Below, piece after piece: positions 34,901-43,230 of a DNA stretch of 64,000 nucleotides. The DNA is from CAVEFW01 sp963643505. Lineage in GTDB: Bacteria > Actinomycetota > Coriobacteriia > Coriobacteriales > Eggerthellaceae. The notes below the pieces were generated by a model, which searched no databases, was not told the origin of the DNA, and saw only the letters and a list, made by a program, of their open reading frames with translations. The stretch's first letter is position 1; each line of letters begins with the position of its first letter. The DNA lies in the NCBI GenBank assembly GCA_963643505.1, contig CAVIKF010000005.1, forward strand, positions 127,175 through 191,174, written 5' to 3'. The position numbers were made by a program, and so were the translations under genes.

Positions 34901-35015
34901 GATCACGCGGGGCGGTTCTACGACGTTCAGCTCTTTATATGCCGCGGCCGACGCGGTGTTATATGAGGCGAAACTTGCTGGTCGCGGTTGTTGCGAGGTG
35001 CGTTTCGAGCACTAG
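31938..35015 (+). CDS. Membrane-bound GGDEF/HD-GYP signalling protein with two PAS regions
   Basis: 1025 residues. N-terminal 7TM histidine-kinase-type sensor domain (to about 225), a PAS-like region (about 235-345), then a degenerate GGDEF domain in which the signature is replaced by RLTDANLMAV (about 345-500). An HD-GYP phosphodiesterase follows with HDVGKVGIP (about 555) and HHHERWDGGGYPDG (about 606). A second PAS (about 735-850) precedes an intact GGDEF domain, RLGGDEFAV (about 939), with substrate motif LDLDFFKQYNDAKGHPQGD. It could both make and break cyclic di-nucleotides in response to a membrane signal. No other c-di-GMP genes are in the window. Confidence 0.92.
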   Translation: MQNWYHKLVMSNIVFICAFVITAVFDAAVGVMALRVKEKEGRYLAFGLFSGALVALAYLLSVVVTDRLLMSLCSSLYFIGVDLSLIFFSGFVVCYTRFEEYRICGILKRVALGYFCFDALLILANPFDGELAIGYVATGFLQKAYCYDMHLIGSLHLAYCYVMVAFCAILFIVKTVRVPRVYRPRYTASCVCFIVIVLVNCVYLWAPDIDMPDYSVLLYGFMGILSYVTCFHRAQRTVLAQAHALLVDQMGRAVILFDHEGRLTTLNHDAEQFVPEEARTGHLSLGEFVSSMEWDDNLGSFDADTSFFWRTQRDGGLSSWRVDFTPLRDGRGKVVGYLFVMTDDSLALDILTGFETQAAWERDLEGAGDRFELPCVVAVCDLTGLSLINERHGRDVGDEALVLLAREMRGAFPEAARFVRLTDANLMAVAPSMNEQEGHSAVAAVAAAVASAAAVKSCGDMRLDVQSCVEVVYDEPRNVSDAVQKALSGLLARKLLVAESSHASLIASLVQMQRQSDGEAEDHVQRTREIGERLGHRLGLSDSELNAFALLCLLHDVGKVGIPLEIANKPGSLNEIEQAVMQSHATKGYKIAGASRELEGVADLILHHHERWDGGGYPDGLAKDAIPLLSRLLAVVDTFDIMTHDQPYRRAISIEAAKEEIRCGAGSQFDPVIAAEFLAMLDEDPSLVDTDWIPPEEDDVRDEEARTHPISMGNEGEPDTDEDVVLKDVPMVASDYVRYFLDSDQRIVDINDEFTSLTGYTEDDLDAYGLVQEDLVPLEDREVYWRHVEEGLRESHEVMIEHRLRKKDGSCLFVMCYGREYLDAVSGQMRSEIIVADLLQTSLARTLLREAQVKSLRSQQRWEEELRRDVTGVLTRSAFRSDVQIELMNSDARVLLAILDLDFFKQYNDAKGHPQGDALLVKLGSLLLEAIGEGGIAGRLGGDEFAVAYTFSGDALVADIEVAARALWSFVDGGLFAYDGVHVTMGVAITRGGSTTFSSLYAAADAVLYEAKLAGRGCCEVRFEH

Positions 35016-35073
35016 CTTTCTGGGCGCGGCGGCGAAGATGCCCAGGTTCCCGGTTGTTGCGAGGTGCGTTTCG
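34985..35073. repeat. Duplicate of the 3' end of the GGDEF/HD-GYP gene
   Basis: The 23 bases 34985-35007 are repeated exactly at 35051-35073, offset 66. The next codons AGCACTAG become GGCGCTGA, so the copy also keeps a stop. Confidence 0.92.
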
Positions 35074-35187
35074 GGCGCTGATTCTCCTGTTGGCTGCAGC
35101 AAGGACGGGGCGTCTTGCGGGTGGGCGTGTGCTGCTTTCCGGGCGTAGGTTCGGTTGTCGGTTGCGGGCTTTGGATCGCCTTGCGTC

Positions 35188-36138
35188 TTACTTGAACAGT
35201 TTGCTGAACTTGATGAAAATCACCGAGATGACGCAGAGTATCGCAGACACGGCGAAGGGGAACCAGGGCCACTCGATGAAGGGGAGCCCTTCGACGTTCA
35301 TCCCGAAGAAGCTGAACACGATGGTGGGGATTGCGAGCACCAACGTGATGATGGCCAAGATGCGCAACGTGGAGTTCAGGCGGTTGCTGATGACGCTGCC
35401 GAACGTATCCATGGTGCCGTTGAGGACTCGTGTCAGAATCGTGGCCATCTCGATTGCCTGTCTAACCTCGATAAGGACATCGTCGAGGAGGTCACGATCG
35501 TCCTCGTAGAGTTTTACGAATCGACCGGTGGAGATACGGGTCACCACGGACTCGATGGATTTCAGCGAGGTGCTGAAGTAAACCAACGACTTCTCGAAGC
35601 CGAGCATTTTGATGAGTTCCTCGTTGCGCAGGCTCTCGCGCATCTTCTTTTCGATATCGTTGAACTGGCGCTCGATGTTTCTCAGGTAGGTGACATATCC
35701 ATGGGAGATGTGGAGCATCATTTGCAGCAGCAGGCGCGTGCGCTGATTTGTGTTGATGCGGCGTCCTTGGTAGAACGCGTTGACGGTCTTGTTTTCGCGC
35801 AGTGTCACCGTGACGATGATGTCCTCTTCGGGAAGGAACAACAAGGACAGCGGGTGGGTGTCATACTGGGTGATGGAGGTGTCTTCCGCCTCGTTTTCAT
35901 CCTCGATGAACGGGCAGTCGACGATGACGATTGCCTGGTGAGTATCGTCGTCGTAGTCGGTACGGGATCTCTCGTCGTCGTCGAGTGCGGCACTGACGAA
36001 CTCTGGGACGATCCCCAGTTCGTTCATGAGCCAACTCCGCTCCTCAACGTTAGGAGCAACGACGCTGATCCAGCAACCCTCTTCGGGCGTTTCAATTTTT
36101 CTTGTGCCTTCGGCGGTGGTCTTGAAGCATTCGATCAT
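35188..36138 (-). CDS. corA: CorA-family divalent cation transporter
   Basis: 316 residues. A large N-terminal cytosolic funnel domain, a long stalk helix (LLLQMMLHISHGYVTYLRNI onward), and two C-terminal membrane helices with the pore signature GMNVEGLP between them. It belongs to the CorA branch that keeps GMN but lacks the classic MPEL loop. It transports Mg2+ or Co2+ as a pentamer in the inner membrane. It is convergent with the GGDEF gene. The 392-base gap upstream (36139-36530) holds a two-copy 42-bp repeat and no gene. Confidence 0.92.
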   Translation of the reverse strand: MIECFKTTAEGTRKIETPEEGCWISVVAPNVEERSWLMNELGIVPEFVSAALDDDERSRTDYDDDTHQAIVIVDCPFIEDENEAEDTSITQYDTHPLSLLFLPEEDIIVTVTLRENKTVNAFYQGRRINTNQRTRLLLQMMLHISHGYVTYLRNIERQFNDIEKKMRESLRNEELIKMLGFEKSLVYFSTSLKSIESVVTRISTGRFVKLYEDDRDLLDDVLIEVRQAIEMATILTRVLNGTMDTFGSVISNRLNSTLRILAIITLVLAIPTIVFSFFGMNVEGLPFIEWPWFPFAVSAILCVISVIFIKFSKLFK

Positions 36139-36405
36139 GGCTTCCTCCTAACTAACAAGGAGTGCGAGGCTGTTTGCTCGAGGCAAACCTGCGCATCGCA
36201 ATGGGAACCGGCATGCCAGTCCGTTATATGAGGCATACCCCGCAATTGTACCCCCGGCATCTTGTGGTTTTTGCCAAAACTTTTGAGATGGCTTGCGACA
36301 GGACGAAAAACACCTTGTGACGTGGGGTGTTTGCGGATTGCTCGAGGTTGACTGGGCTGACTTTTGCTCATCGTGCGGGCGTGGCGGGCGCGCTCCCGCG
36401 AGGGA

Positions 36406-36510
36406 TTTACGTCCAGCGGGAGGCTTCGGGAGGGGTTTGGGCGTAATTCCGGCGAAGCCGCGAGTCTGTTTACGCCCAGCGGGAGGCTTCGGGGGGGTTT
36501 GGGGTGTAAT
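36406..36510. repeat. 42-bp direct repeat, offset 63
   Basis: TTTACG[T/C]CCAGCGGGAGG... at 36406-36447 recurs at 36469-36510 with a few changes. It lies between thrH and corA. Confidence 0.85.
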
Positions 36511-36530
36511 CGCCTTGCAGAAGTGGCTGG

Positions 36531-37130
36531 CTACAGAGCGGCCTTAATGGCTTCCAACAACTCGTCGTACTCTTCGAATGCGGGGACGTCGGGATTGGCG
36601 GTCTTGATGGCGTCGGTGCTCTTGAAAAGGAAGCCTGCCTTGGAGGCGCGAATCATTCCGAGATCGTTAAGGCTGTCGCCAGCGGCGATGGTCTCGAAAC
36701 CACAGCTTTGAAGAGCCTCTACCGTGGTCAGCTTGCTCGGCGTGCAGCGCATGTGGTAATCAGTGATGCGACCGTCCTCGTCAATTTCCAGGGAGTTGCA
36801 AAACAGCGTAGGCCAATTGAGCTGCTCGATGAGGGGCTTGGCGAATTCTTCGAAGGTGTCGGAAAGGATGACGACTTGGGTGAGGGTGCGCAGCTTGTCA
36901 AGGAACTCCTTGGCGCCTTCCAACGGTTTGCACGTGGCAATGGCTGCCTGGACATCCTGGATCTTGAGGCCACGCTCGTCCATGATAGCGAGACGCTGCT
37001 TCATGAGCTTGTCGTAGTCCGGCTCGTCTCGAGTGGTGCGGCGCAGCTCGTCCACGCCGCTCGCCTCAGCAAGGGCGATCCACATCTCAGGTACCAATAC
37101 GCCCTCCATGTCGAGGCATACGATGTTCAT
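36531..37130 (-). CDS. thrH: Phosphoserine phosphatase/homoserine phosphotransferase ThrH
   Basis: 199 residues, HAD superfamily. Motif I CLDMEGVLVPE (Asp 7 nucleophile), motif II VILSDTFEEF, and motif IV AAGDSLNDLGMIRAS. The pattern DMEGVLVPEMWIALAE is characteristic of ThrH rather than SerB. ThrH dephosphorylates phosphoserine and can phosphorylate homoserine using phosphoserine. Its context beside a PAP2 gene and the 42-bp array is not informative; lysC and asd, which feed homoserine synthesis, are 15 kb away. Confidence 0.92.
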   Translation of the reverse strand: MNIVCLDMEGVLVPEMWIALAEASGVDELRRTTRDEPDYDKLMKQRLAIMDERGLKIQDVQAAIATCKPLEGAKEFLDKLRTLTQVVILSDTFEEFAKPLIEQLNWPTLFCNSLEIDEDGRITDYHMRCTPSKLTTVEALQSCGFETIAAGDSLNDLGMIRASKAGFLFKSTDAIKTANPDVPAFEEYDELLEAIKAAL

Positions 37131-37285
37131 GTTTTCCTCCTAGAACTTCTCTCAGTCACACAGCGCATCACTATACGCCCATTGGCATCGTCGCCTCTGA
37201 AAAAACGCGCGAAGGGCAAAATAGGCGGCAAACAGATGTTGGAGGATCGGGTTGGGCGAGTCGGGCAGCGCGGGGCGAGGGATTG

Positions 37286-37694
37286 GGGCAAGCGCGGGGG
37301 CGTGTGCGCGACCGGGCAGGTGCGACCGGGCAAGCGCGGGGGCGTGTGCGCGACCGGGCAGGTGCGTCCGGGCAAGCGCGGGGGCGTGTGCGCGACCGGG
37401 CAGGTGCGTCCGGGCAAGCGCGGGGGCGTGTGCGCGACCGGGCAGGTGCGTCCGGGCAAGCGCGGGGGCGTGTGCGCGACCGGGCAGGTGCGTCCGGGCA
37501 AGCGCGGGGGCGTGTGCGCGACCGGGCAGGTGCGTCCGGGCAAGCGCGGGGGCGTGTGCGCGACCGGGCAGGTGTGACCGGGCAAGCGCGGGGGCGTGTG
37601 CGCGACCGGGCAGGTGCGTCCGGGCAAGCACGGAGGCGTGCGCGCGACCGGGCAGGTGTGACCGGGCAGGTGCGTCCGGGCAAGCACGGAGGCG
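37286..37694. repeat. 42-bp GC-rich tandem array, about nine units plus partials
   Basis: Units begin with GGGCAAGCGCGGGGGCGTGT at 37286 and then every 42 bases to 37622, followed by a 14-base sub-unit (37664) and a partial unit from 37678 ending six bases before the PAP2 stop. Early internal units are identical; the edge units carry substitutions (AAGCACGGAGG, GTGTGACC). Each unit is itself three related 14-base blocks. All frames read open because 42 is a multiple of three and stops are absent. Confidence 0.95.
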
Positions 37695-37700
37695 GGGGAG

Positions 37701-38201
37701 TCAGGGGATGAGGACGAACCCGACAATGGCGAAAGCGAGTGCCCACGCAAACGCAGCGACGACATCGCGGGGCCAATGGACGCCGGCGAGCACGCGCGTC
37801 ACAGCGATGGCGATACCGGTGACAGTCAAAAGGATACCTGCGGGCATACACCAAGAGAACCAACAAAACGCAATCATGAACATGCTGAAGGTGTGGCGAC
37901 TGGGAAAAGACTTGCCGTGGGTGTTTTTCTTGATGAGCGGCTCGATGGAGAGCGTCTCGTAAGGGCGCGGTTTGTTCACAATGCGACGAACTAGGGAGAG
38001 AGACAAAAAGCCCGTACCTGCTACCAAGACGGTGCGGAGAGCCTCGTCCCAAGCGCCGGAGACCGCCTGTATGATGAGTAGGAGGGGAAATGCCACATAT
38101 CCGAGAGCGGTGAGTGCGCGATTGAGGATCCCAAGGCTTTTGCCAGCGCGGGGATTCTCACGAAAAGGACGCGTCCAGGTGTCGTATTGCTGTTGGTCCA
38201 T
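37701..38201 (-). CDS. PAP2-family membrane phosphatase
   Basis: 166 residues with about five membrane segments. Phosphatase motifs: NKPRPYE (C1), SFPSRHTFSMF (C2) and RVLAGVHWPRDV (C3), all present with catalytic His residues. Members dephosphorylate undecaprenyl pyrophosphate, phosphatidic acid or phosphatidylglycerophosphate on the outer face of the membrane. The 3' end directly abuts the 42-bp array. The upstream gap (38202-38542) contains imperfect repeats of GCGGGTCCCCTTGTTGG-type words and no gene. Confidence 0.9.
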   Translation of the reverse strand: MDQQQYDTWTRPFRENPRAGKSLGILNRALTALGYVAFPLLLIIQAVSGAWDEALRTVLVAGTGFLSLSLVRRIVNKPRPYETLSIEPLIKKNTHGKSFPSRHTFSMFMIAFCWFSWCMPAGILLTVTGIAIAVTRVLAGVHWPRDVVAAFAWALAFAIVGFVLIP

Positions 38202-38542
38202 GGAACTTTCGCGACCTCCTTCTTGGCGGGTCCAGGTCCCCTTGTTGGACGGGTCTTCGCCCCGTTATCCCACAATATATGTCACCGGTTGTGCAACCGG
38301 CGCCCTTAGGCGGGTCCCCTTGTTGGGCGCCTCTTCATCCCGTCGCAGGGGGAACAGGTGAAGATATCGATGCGAAGACAGTGTACACCGAAGTGTCGAT
38401 GCGGTCTGCTTTGCCGATGTTGGCCGAACAATCGCGTTGGTTTATTGACGCGGTGCTGTATTGAGCCGCTATACTTGACGAAGTGCCGCTGTAGTGGACG
38501 GGCGGTTGGGCAAAGAATAAATTGCAGCTGGAGGCGATTGCC

Positions 38543-39361
38543 GTGGTTGATCTGGACGGCTCAGAAGAGATTAACAATCCCCGTAGCTTTGATGAGCTTA
38601 TCGATTTGATTTCCCAACCGGTGGCTACTTTGCCGGGAAAGATGTCAAAGAATCCAAAAACGGCCGCGGTCATCATGGCGGGTGGCTCGGGAGAGCGCTT
38701 CGGACGCTCAGGCGGCAAACAACTTGCTGAGATTGCAGGGCGTCCGGTACTTACGTGGGCTATCGAGTCCTTTGACGCGGTCGAGGATGTGGGATTGATC
38801 GTCATCGTTGCGCCTGAGGATCGCCATGACGAGTACTTCACCTGCGCCGTGGAACCCTTCAACTTCCTCACGCCGATCGTATGGGCGAACTCGGGCCAAT
38901 TACGTCAGGAGTCTGCCTTCTCCGGGTTGGAGCAGGTCCCCGACACCTTCGAATTCGTCGCCATTCACGACGGAGCTCGCCCGTTGGTGGACCCCGAGCT
39001 CATCATGCATGCCATCAGCGCCGTCAAGGGCAACCTCGATTGCGATGGTGCCGTCGTCGCCCATCCCGCTATCGATACCCTCAAGGTCGTGGAGGACGGC
39101 GTGATCATGGGTACCCCCGATCGCAACGTGTTCTGGAATGCCCAGACCCCCCAGGTGTTCCGCGCGGGGATCTACCGTCGCGCCCACGCATCCGCTTTGT
39201 CCGACGGTTTTGTCGGCACCGACGACTCGTCCCTCATTGAGCGTCTCGGCGGCATCGTTCGCGTCGTCGAGGGCAAGCGCGACAATATCAAGCTCACGGT
39301 CCCCGAGGACTTCATGACTTTGGCCTTGGCGGTTCGTGCGGCCCGAGCCCGCCAACTGTAA
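38543..39361 (+). CDS. ispD: 2-C-methyl-D-erythritol 4-phosphate cytidylyltransferase
   Basis: 272 residues from GTG at 38543, chosen for GGAGG eight bases upstream; a TTG at 38522 is the alternative. About 38 extra N-terminal residues precede the CTP-binding motif AAVIMAGGSGERFG. IHDGARPLV and FWNAQTPQVFR are conserved substrate-site segments. Third enzyme of the MEP isoprenoid pathway, making CDP-ME. It is followed after 24 bases by ispF, a classic pair. The N-terminal extension is unusual, and an internal ATG (MSKNPKT) could be the real start. Confidence 0.94.
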   Translation: MVDLDGSEEINNPRSFDELIDLISQPVATLPGKMSKNPKTAAVIMAGGSGERFGRSGGKQLAEIAGRPVLTWAIESFDAVEDVGLIVIVAPEDRHDEYFTCAVEPFNFLTPIVWANSGQLRQESAFSGLEQVPDTFEFVAIHDGARPLVDPELIMHAISAVKGNLDCDGAVVAHPAIDTLKVVEDGVIMGTPDRNVFWNAQTPQVFRAGIYRRAHASALSDGFVGTDDSSLIERLGGIVRVVEGKRDNIKLTVPEDFMTLALAVRAARARQL

Positions 39362-39385
39362 CCATCGCTTCGTCGGAGGAAACCC

Positions 39386-39880
39386 ATGACTGATTTTTCC
39401 CGTTTGCGTATAGGCCAAGGCATGGACGTTCATGCGTTTGCCCCTGGCCGCAAGCTCATCCTCGGTGGCGTTGACATCCCCCATACCAAAGGCCTTCTCG
39501 GTCATTCCGACGCGGATGTGCTGGTCCATGCCATCATGGATGCGCTGCTCGGCGCTATGCGTGGGGGAGACATAGGCAAGCTGTTTCCGGATACCGATCC
39601 GGCATATGCGGGGGCTGATTCCCTCAAGCTGATGGAGCGTGTTGCGGCGTATGTGCGCGAGCAGGGGTATGAGATCCTCGATGTTGATAGCGTTATCGCA
39701 TGCCAGGCGCCAAAGCTGTCTCCCCATCGGGAGAAGATGCGGGAGAACCTTGCAGCTGCTATGGGTATCTCAGTGGAAAACGTCGGCGTGAAGGCGACCA
39801 CTACCGAACATCTCGGATTCGAGGGTCGCGAGGAAGGTATCTCCGCAACGGCGACCTGTCTTCTTCTCAAGCGCTTGTAA
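39386..39880 (+). CDS. ispF: 2-C-methyl-D-erythritol 2,4-cyclodiphosphate synthase
   Basis: 164 residues; ATG at 39386 after GGAGGAAACCC. Zn-binding GQGMDVHAFAPG and LGHSDADVLVHAIMDALLGA; C-terminal KATTTEHLGFEGREEGISA. Forms MEcPP from CDP-ME2P in the MEP pathway. It sits with ispD upstream in one operon; cysS follows after a 247-base gap that contains local repeats (GTCGGTTGTCGCT-type words near 39965-40010) and no gene. Confidence 0.97.
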   Translation: MTDFSRLRIGQGMDVHAFAPGRKLILGGVDIPHTKGLLGHSDADVLVHAIMDALLGAMRGGDIGKLFPDTDPAYAGADSLKLMERVAAYVREQGYEILDVDSVIACQAPKLSPHREKMRENLAAAMGISVENVGVKATTTEHLGFEGREEGISATATCLLLKRL

Positions 39881-40036
39881 ACGGGGTTTTGACAAGGAGG
39901 TCCTGCCGAGGATGTGGGCCTCGTCGTGCGTCTTTGGGCTGGTTTGCCGCTACCGGCCATCGCTGTCGGTTGTCGCTGGCGCACGCCACAGTCGCTGCCG
40001 GTTGTCGCTATTGACTGACCACATGAGGCAGGTTTT

Positions 40037-40078
40037 CGCGTATCATGTCACGAGTATCATGTCACGAGTGAATACGCG
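40037..40078. repeat. Two 14-bp repeats enclosed by an inverted repeat, cysS leader
   Basis: TATCATGTCACGAG occurs back to back at 40041-40054 and 40055-40068. CGCGTAT (40037-40043) and ATACGCG (40072-40078) can pair around them. It ends 50 bases before cysS. Confidence 0.8.
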
Positions 40079-40127
40079 GGCGGATGTATGCGCCCTTCAA
40101 ACATAAAGAGCATAAAGGTGGTTTTCC

Positions 40128-41651
40128 ATGATCAAACTGTACGACACACGTTTGCGTCGCAAGGTCGACTTCGTCCCGCTCGATGACGGCAAGGTCCGTA
40201 TGTACGTTTGTGGACCGACGGTGTATAACCGTATCCATATCGGCAATGCCCGCACGTTCATCTCCTTTGACATCATTCGCCGCTACCTCCAATGGCGCGG
40301 GTATGAGGTGACGTTCGTCCAAAACGTCACGGATGTTGACGACAAGATCATCAAGCGCGCTGCCGTCGAGGGACGCACGGCTGCCGAGGTCGCCGCCGAC
40401 TACACGAACCTGTTCATTGAGGACATGCATCGCGCCGGTGTCCAAGACCCCGATCTTCGCCCCAAGGCCACTGAAGAAATCGACACCATGATCAAGCTCG
40501 TCCAAAGGCTCATCGACAAGGGCCATGCCTACGAGGCTGAGGGCGATGTGTATTTTGCTGTCCGCACCTACGAGGAGTACGGCAAGCTTTCCGGCCGTAA
40601 CATCGATGAGATGGAGGGCGGTCACCGCGAGCTTCGTGCTGAGGGCCAAGGTCTTGAGGATCGCAAACGTGACCCGTTGGATTTCGCGCTCTGGAAGGCT
40701 GCTAAGCCTGGCGAGCCCTCATGGGCAAGCCCTTGGGGTGAGGGTCGTCCCGGTTGGCATATCGAGTGCAGCGCCATGAGCCACAAATACCTTGGATTGC
40801 CCTTTGACATCCACGGCGGTGGCTCTGATTTGGTGTTCCCTCACCATGAGAACGAGATTGCCCAAAGCGAGGCGGCATACGGCTGCGTCTTTGCCAACCA
40901 TTGGATGCATTCCGGCATGCTTCAAATCACCAATGCCGAGACCGGCGAGGTCGAGAAGATGAGCAAGAGCCTCAACAACTTCCTTTTGTTGCACGAAGCC
41001 CTTGACATCGTGCGTCCCGAGGCGTTGCGCATGCTCATGTTGCAAACACACTATCGGAGCCCCCTCGTTTTCGGTGACCAACGCCTTGCTGAGGCCGACG
41101 CTGCGCTGACCCGCATAGAGACCGCCGTCAAGAATGCCGATTGGCAGCTTTCCAACGTGGAAGAGGGCGAGGCTGTGGTCGACGCGGAGGCCCTCAGAGC
41201 TGCCGTGACGCGTGCGCGCGAGTCTTTCACTGCGAGTATGGATGACGACTTCAACGCTCCCGAGGCTCTTGGTGCCGTGTTTACCCTTGTGGGGGATTTG
41301 AACACTGCCATCTCGGGCCGTGTCGTAACCGAGGCTGACGTCGAGGTTGTTCGCGCTGCCCGTGACACCGTCGTTGACCTGATGGGTTGTTTTGGCATCG
41401 ACGTCGTTGCTGTTGGGACTGTGGAGGAGGGCGCTGACTATCCCGAGGGTGTGCTCGCTCTTGCCGCCGAGGTCGCAGGCTATACCGGCACCAACAAGGC
41501 CGAGGCTGCGAATGCCCTGCTCGAGGCGCGCGCCGCCGCCCGCAAGGCAAAGGATTGGGGTACGGCCGACGCAGTTCGCGACGGGTTGGTCGCTCTTGGC
41601 TTCAAGATCGAAGACACCCCGCAAGGCGCGCGTGTTACGTACGAGAAGTAG
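40128..41651 (+). CDS. cysS: Cysteine-tRNA ligase
   Basis: 507 residues, class I. CGPTVYNRIHIGNAR carries a Zn Cys and the HIGN form of HIGH; GWHIECSAMS and DIHGGGSDLVFPHHENE hold further Zn ligands; KMSKSLNN is the KMSKS loop. The C-terminal helical domain binds the anticodon. RBS AAAGGTGG. It is followed 11 bases later by a U32 peptidase gene and is co-transcribed. No T-box antiterminator is recognisable in the leader. Confidence 0.97.
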   Translation: MIKLYDTRLRRKVDFVPLDDGKVRMYVCGPTVYNRIHIGNARTFISFDIIRRYLQWRGYEVTFVQNVTDVDDKIIKRAAVEGRTAAEVAADYTNLFIEDMHRAGVQDPDLRPKATEEIDTMIKLVQRLIDKGHAYEAEGDVYFAVRTYEEYGKLSGRNIDEMEGGHRELRAEGQGLEDRKRDPLDFALWKAAKPGEPSWASPWGEGRPGWHIECSAMSHKYLGLPFDIHGGGSDLVFPHHENEIAQSEAAYGCVFANHWMHSGMLQITNAETGEVEKMSKSLNNFLLLHEALDIVRPEALRMLMLQTHYRSPLVFGDQRLAEADAALTRIETAVKNADWQLSNVEEGEAVVDAEALRAAVTRARESFTASMDDDFNAPEALGAVFTLVGDLNTAISGRVVTEADVEVVRAARDTVVDLMGCFGIDVVAVGTVEEGADYPEGVLALAAEVAGYTGTNKAEAANALLEARAAARKAKDWGTADAVRDGLVALGFKIEDTPQGARVTYEK

Positions 41652-41662
41652 GCGGAGCGGCG

Positions 41663-43066
41663 ATGGAGCTCTTGGCGCCGGCGGGCGGTATTGAGCAACT
41701 TCGCGCCGCGATTCGTTTCGGCGCGGATGCGGTGTATCTTGCCACTGAACGGTTTGGCATGCGTGCTCGTGCGTGCAACTTCCCGCTTGACAATTTGCCG
41801 GATGCGGTGAGGGAGGCCCACGCTGCGGGCGCAAAGGTCCATGTCACGGCAAATATCCTCATGAGCCAAGGGGATATCGCCGTACTTCCTGCGTTTTTCG
41901 AAGCGGTCGATGATGCCGGTGTTGACGCTCTCATCATCAGCGACTTGGGGGCTTTCTCCCTGGCTCGGCGCTATGCCCCGCACGTTGAGTTGCACGTCAG
42001 CACCCAGGCCAGCGTTGCCAATGCCGCCGCCGCTCGCACATGGTACGAGCTCGGGGCGAAACGTGTGGTGTGTGCGCGAGAGATGAGCCTTGAGGATATC
42101 GCGGCTATGCGCGCGGAAACTCCTCGGGATTTGGAGATCGAGGTCTTCGCCCACGGCGCCATGTGCATGGCGATTTCCGGTCGTTGCCTTATCAGCAGCT
42201 ATCTCACCGGGCGTAGTGCCAATCGCGGCAACTGCACACAACCTTGTCGTTGGAGCTACACCCTCGAGGAGGAAAAACGTCCTGGTATCCATTTTCCCGT
42301 GGAGGAAGATGGCGGTACGAGCTTCATCATGAACGCCAAGGATCTCAATATGTTGTCCCATCTCGATGCGTTGCGCGGGGCCGGCGTCGACTCCATCAAG
42401 ATCGAGGGGCGCAACAAGAAGGCCTTCTACGTCGCGAGTGTTGTGGGGGCCTACCGTCGCGTTCTTGATGGGGAGGATCCGGCGTCGGTGGAACACGAGC
42501 TTTACGATTTGAGCCATCGTCCTTACGGCACGGGATTTTTCTTCGGCGACCCGGAGCAGGCGGTGGATTACGACGGATACGAACAAGAGTGTGTGCATGT
42601 TGCGGACGTGGTCGGGTGCGAGCCTTTGACCGCTGCTACCTCTCGTGACAAAATCTTCGATCCTGACGCCATCACTCGTGGTGCCCAACTCGGGGCGTAT
42701 CGCATCCTCGTGCGCTGTCGCAATCGTTGGGAGGAGGGTGATAAGCTCGAGGCCCTCATTCCCCGGTCTCCCGTCGTTACGCTCACTGTGCGCAACCTGC
42801 AATGGCATCCCGAGAAGGTCGACGGGCAAGGCGGCCCCGTCAAGCTCGTGGAATCCGTTCCCCTCGCATGTGCTGGGGCGCAAGGGGGGTTCTTGGGCAT
42901 ACAGCTCGGCGCCGACGATGGTAGCTCGCTTGGGTTCGCAGCGCCGGTACCGGTGGCGGTTGCCAACAGGTCGGTGGCGCTTTACTCCTTTACGTGCAGT
43001 CGCGCGATTCCTTCGGGCTCCTATCTGCGTATGCGCAAGTTCCGCCGCAGCGCACGCCACGAGTAG
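41663..43066 (+). CDS. Peptidase U32-family protein
   Basis: 467 residues from ATG at 41663 (GCGGAGCGG upstream). N-terminal MELLAPAGGIEQLRAAIRFG and ADAVYLATERFGMRA; the U32 signature EVFAHGAMCMAISGRCLISS followed by GNCTQPCRW with conserved Cys. A C-terminal beta-domain is present. Despite the name, many U32 proteins are Fe-S- and prephenate-dependent tRNA hydroxylation factors (TrhP/YegQ type), and the Cys set here fits that group. No typical protease catalytic motif is visible. Confidence 0.93.
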   Translation: MELLAPAGGIEQLRAAIRFGADAVYLATERFGMRARACNFPLDNLPDAVREAHAAGAKVHVTANILMSQGDIAVLPAFFEAVDDAGVDALIISDLGAFSLARRYAPHVELHVSTQASVANAAAARTWYELGAKRVVCAREMSLEDIAAMRAETPRDLEIEVFAHGAMCMAISGRCLISSYLTGRSANRGNCTQPCRWSYTLEEEKRPGIHFPVEEDGGTSFIMNAKDLNMLSHLDALRGAGVDSIKIEGRNKKAFYVASVVGAYRRVLDGEDPASVEHELYDLSHRPYGTGFFFGDPEQAVDYDGYEQECVHVADVVGCEPLTAATSRDKIFDPDAITRGAQLGAYRILVRCRNRWEEGDKLEALIPRSPVVTLTVRNLQWHPEKVDGQGGPVKLVESVPLACAGAQGGFLGIQLGADDGSSLGFAAPVPVAVANRSVALYSFTCSRAIPSGSYLRMRKFRRSARHE

Positions 43067-43230
43067 ATCCTCATCGACCAAGCAGGATTGCACCCGCGCC
43101 GGATGCAAGCTGCTATACCCGTTAACTCCTTTCTCGGACTTTTTGGGCATGTTTCTGTCGTGTTACGCCATGCGTTACGTCATACTGGACGGATACGTGG
43201 CAACACCTATGAGAGGGGAAGGGAGGTTGC

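Noticed and set aside
37127..37765. Long open frames on both strands encoding RTCPVAHTPPRLPG-type or GKRGGVCATGQVRP-type repeats
   Set aside because: They only follow the 42-bp array; all frames are open because the unit is a multiple of three without stops. There is no start with an SD site and no non-repeat domain.
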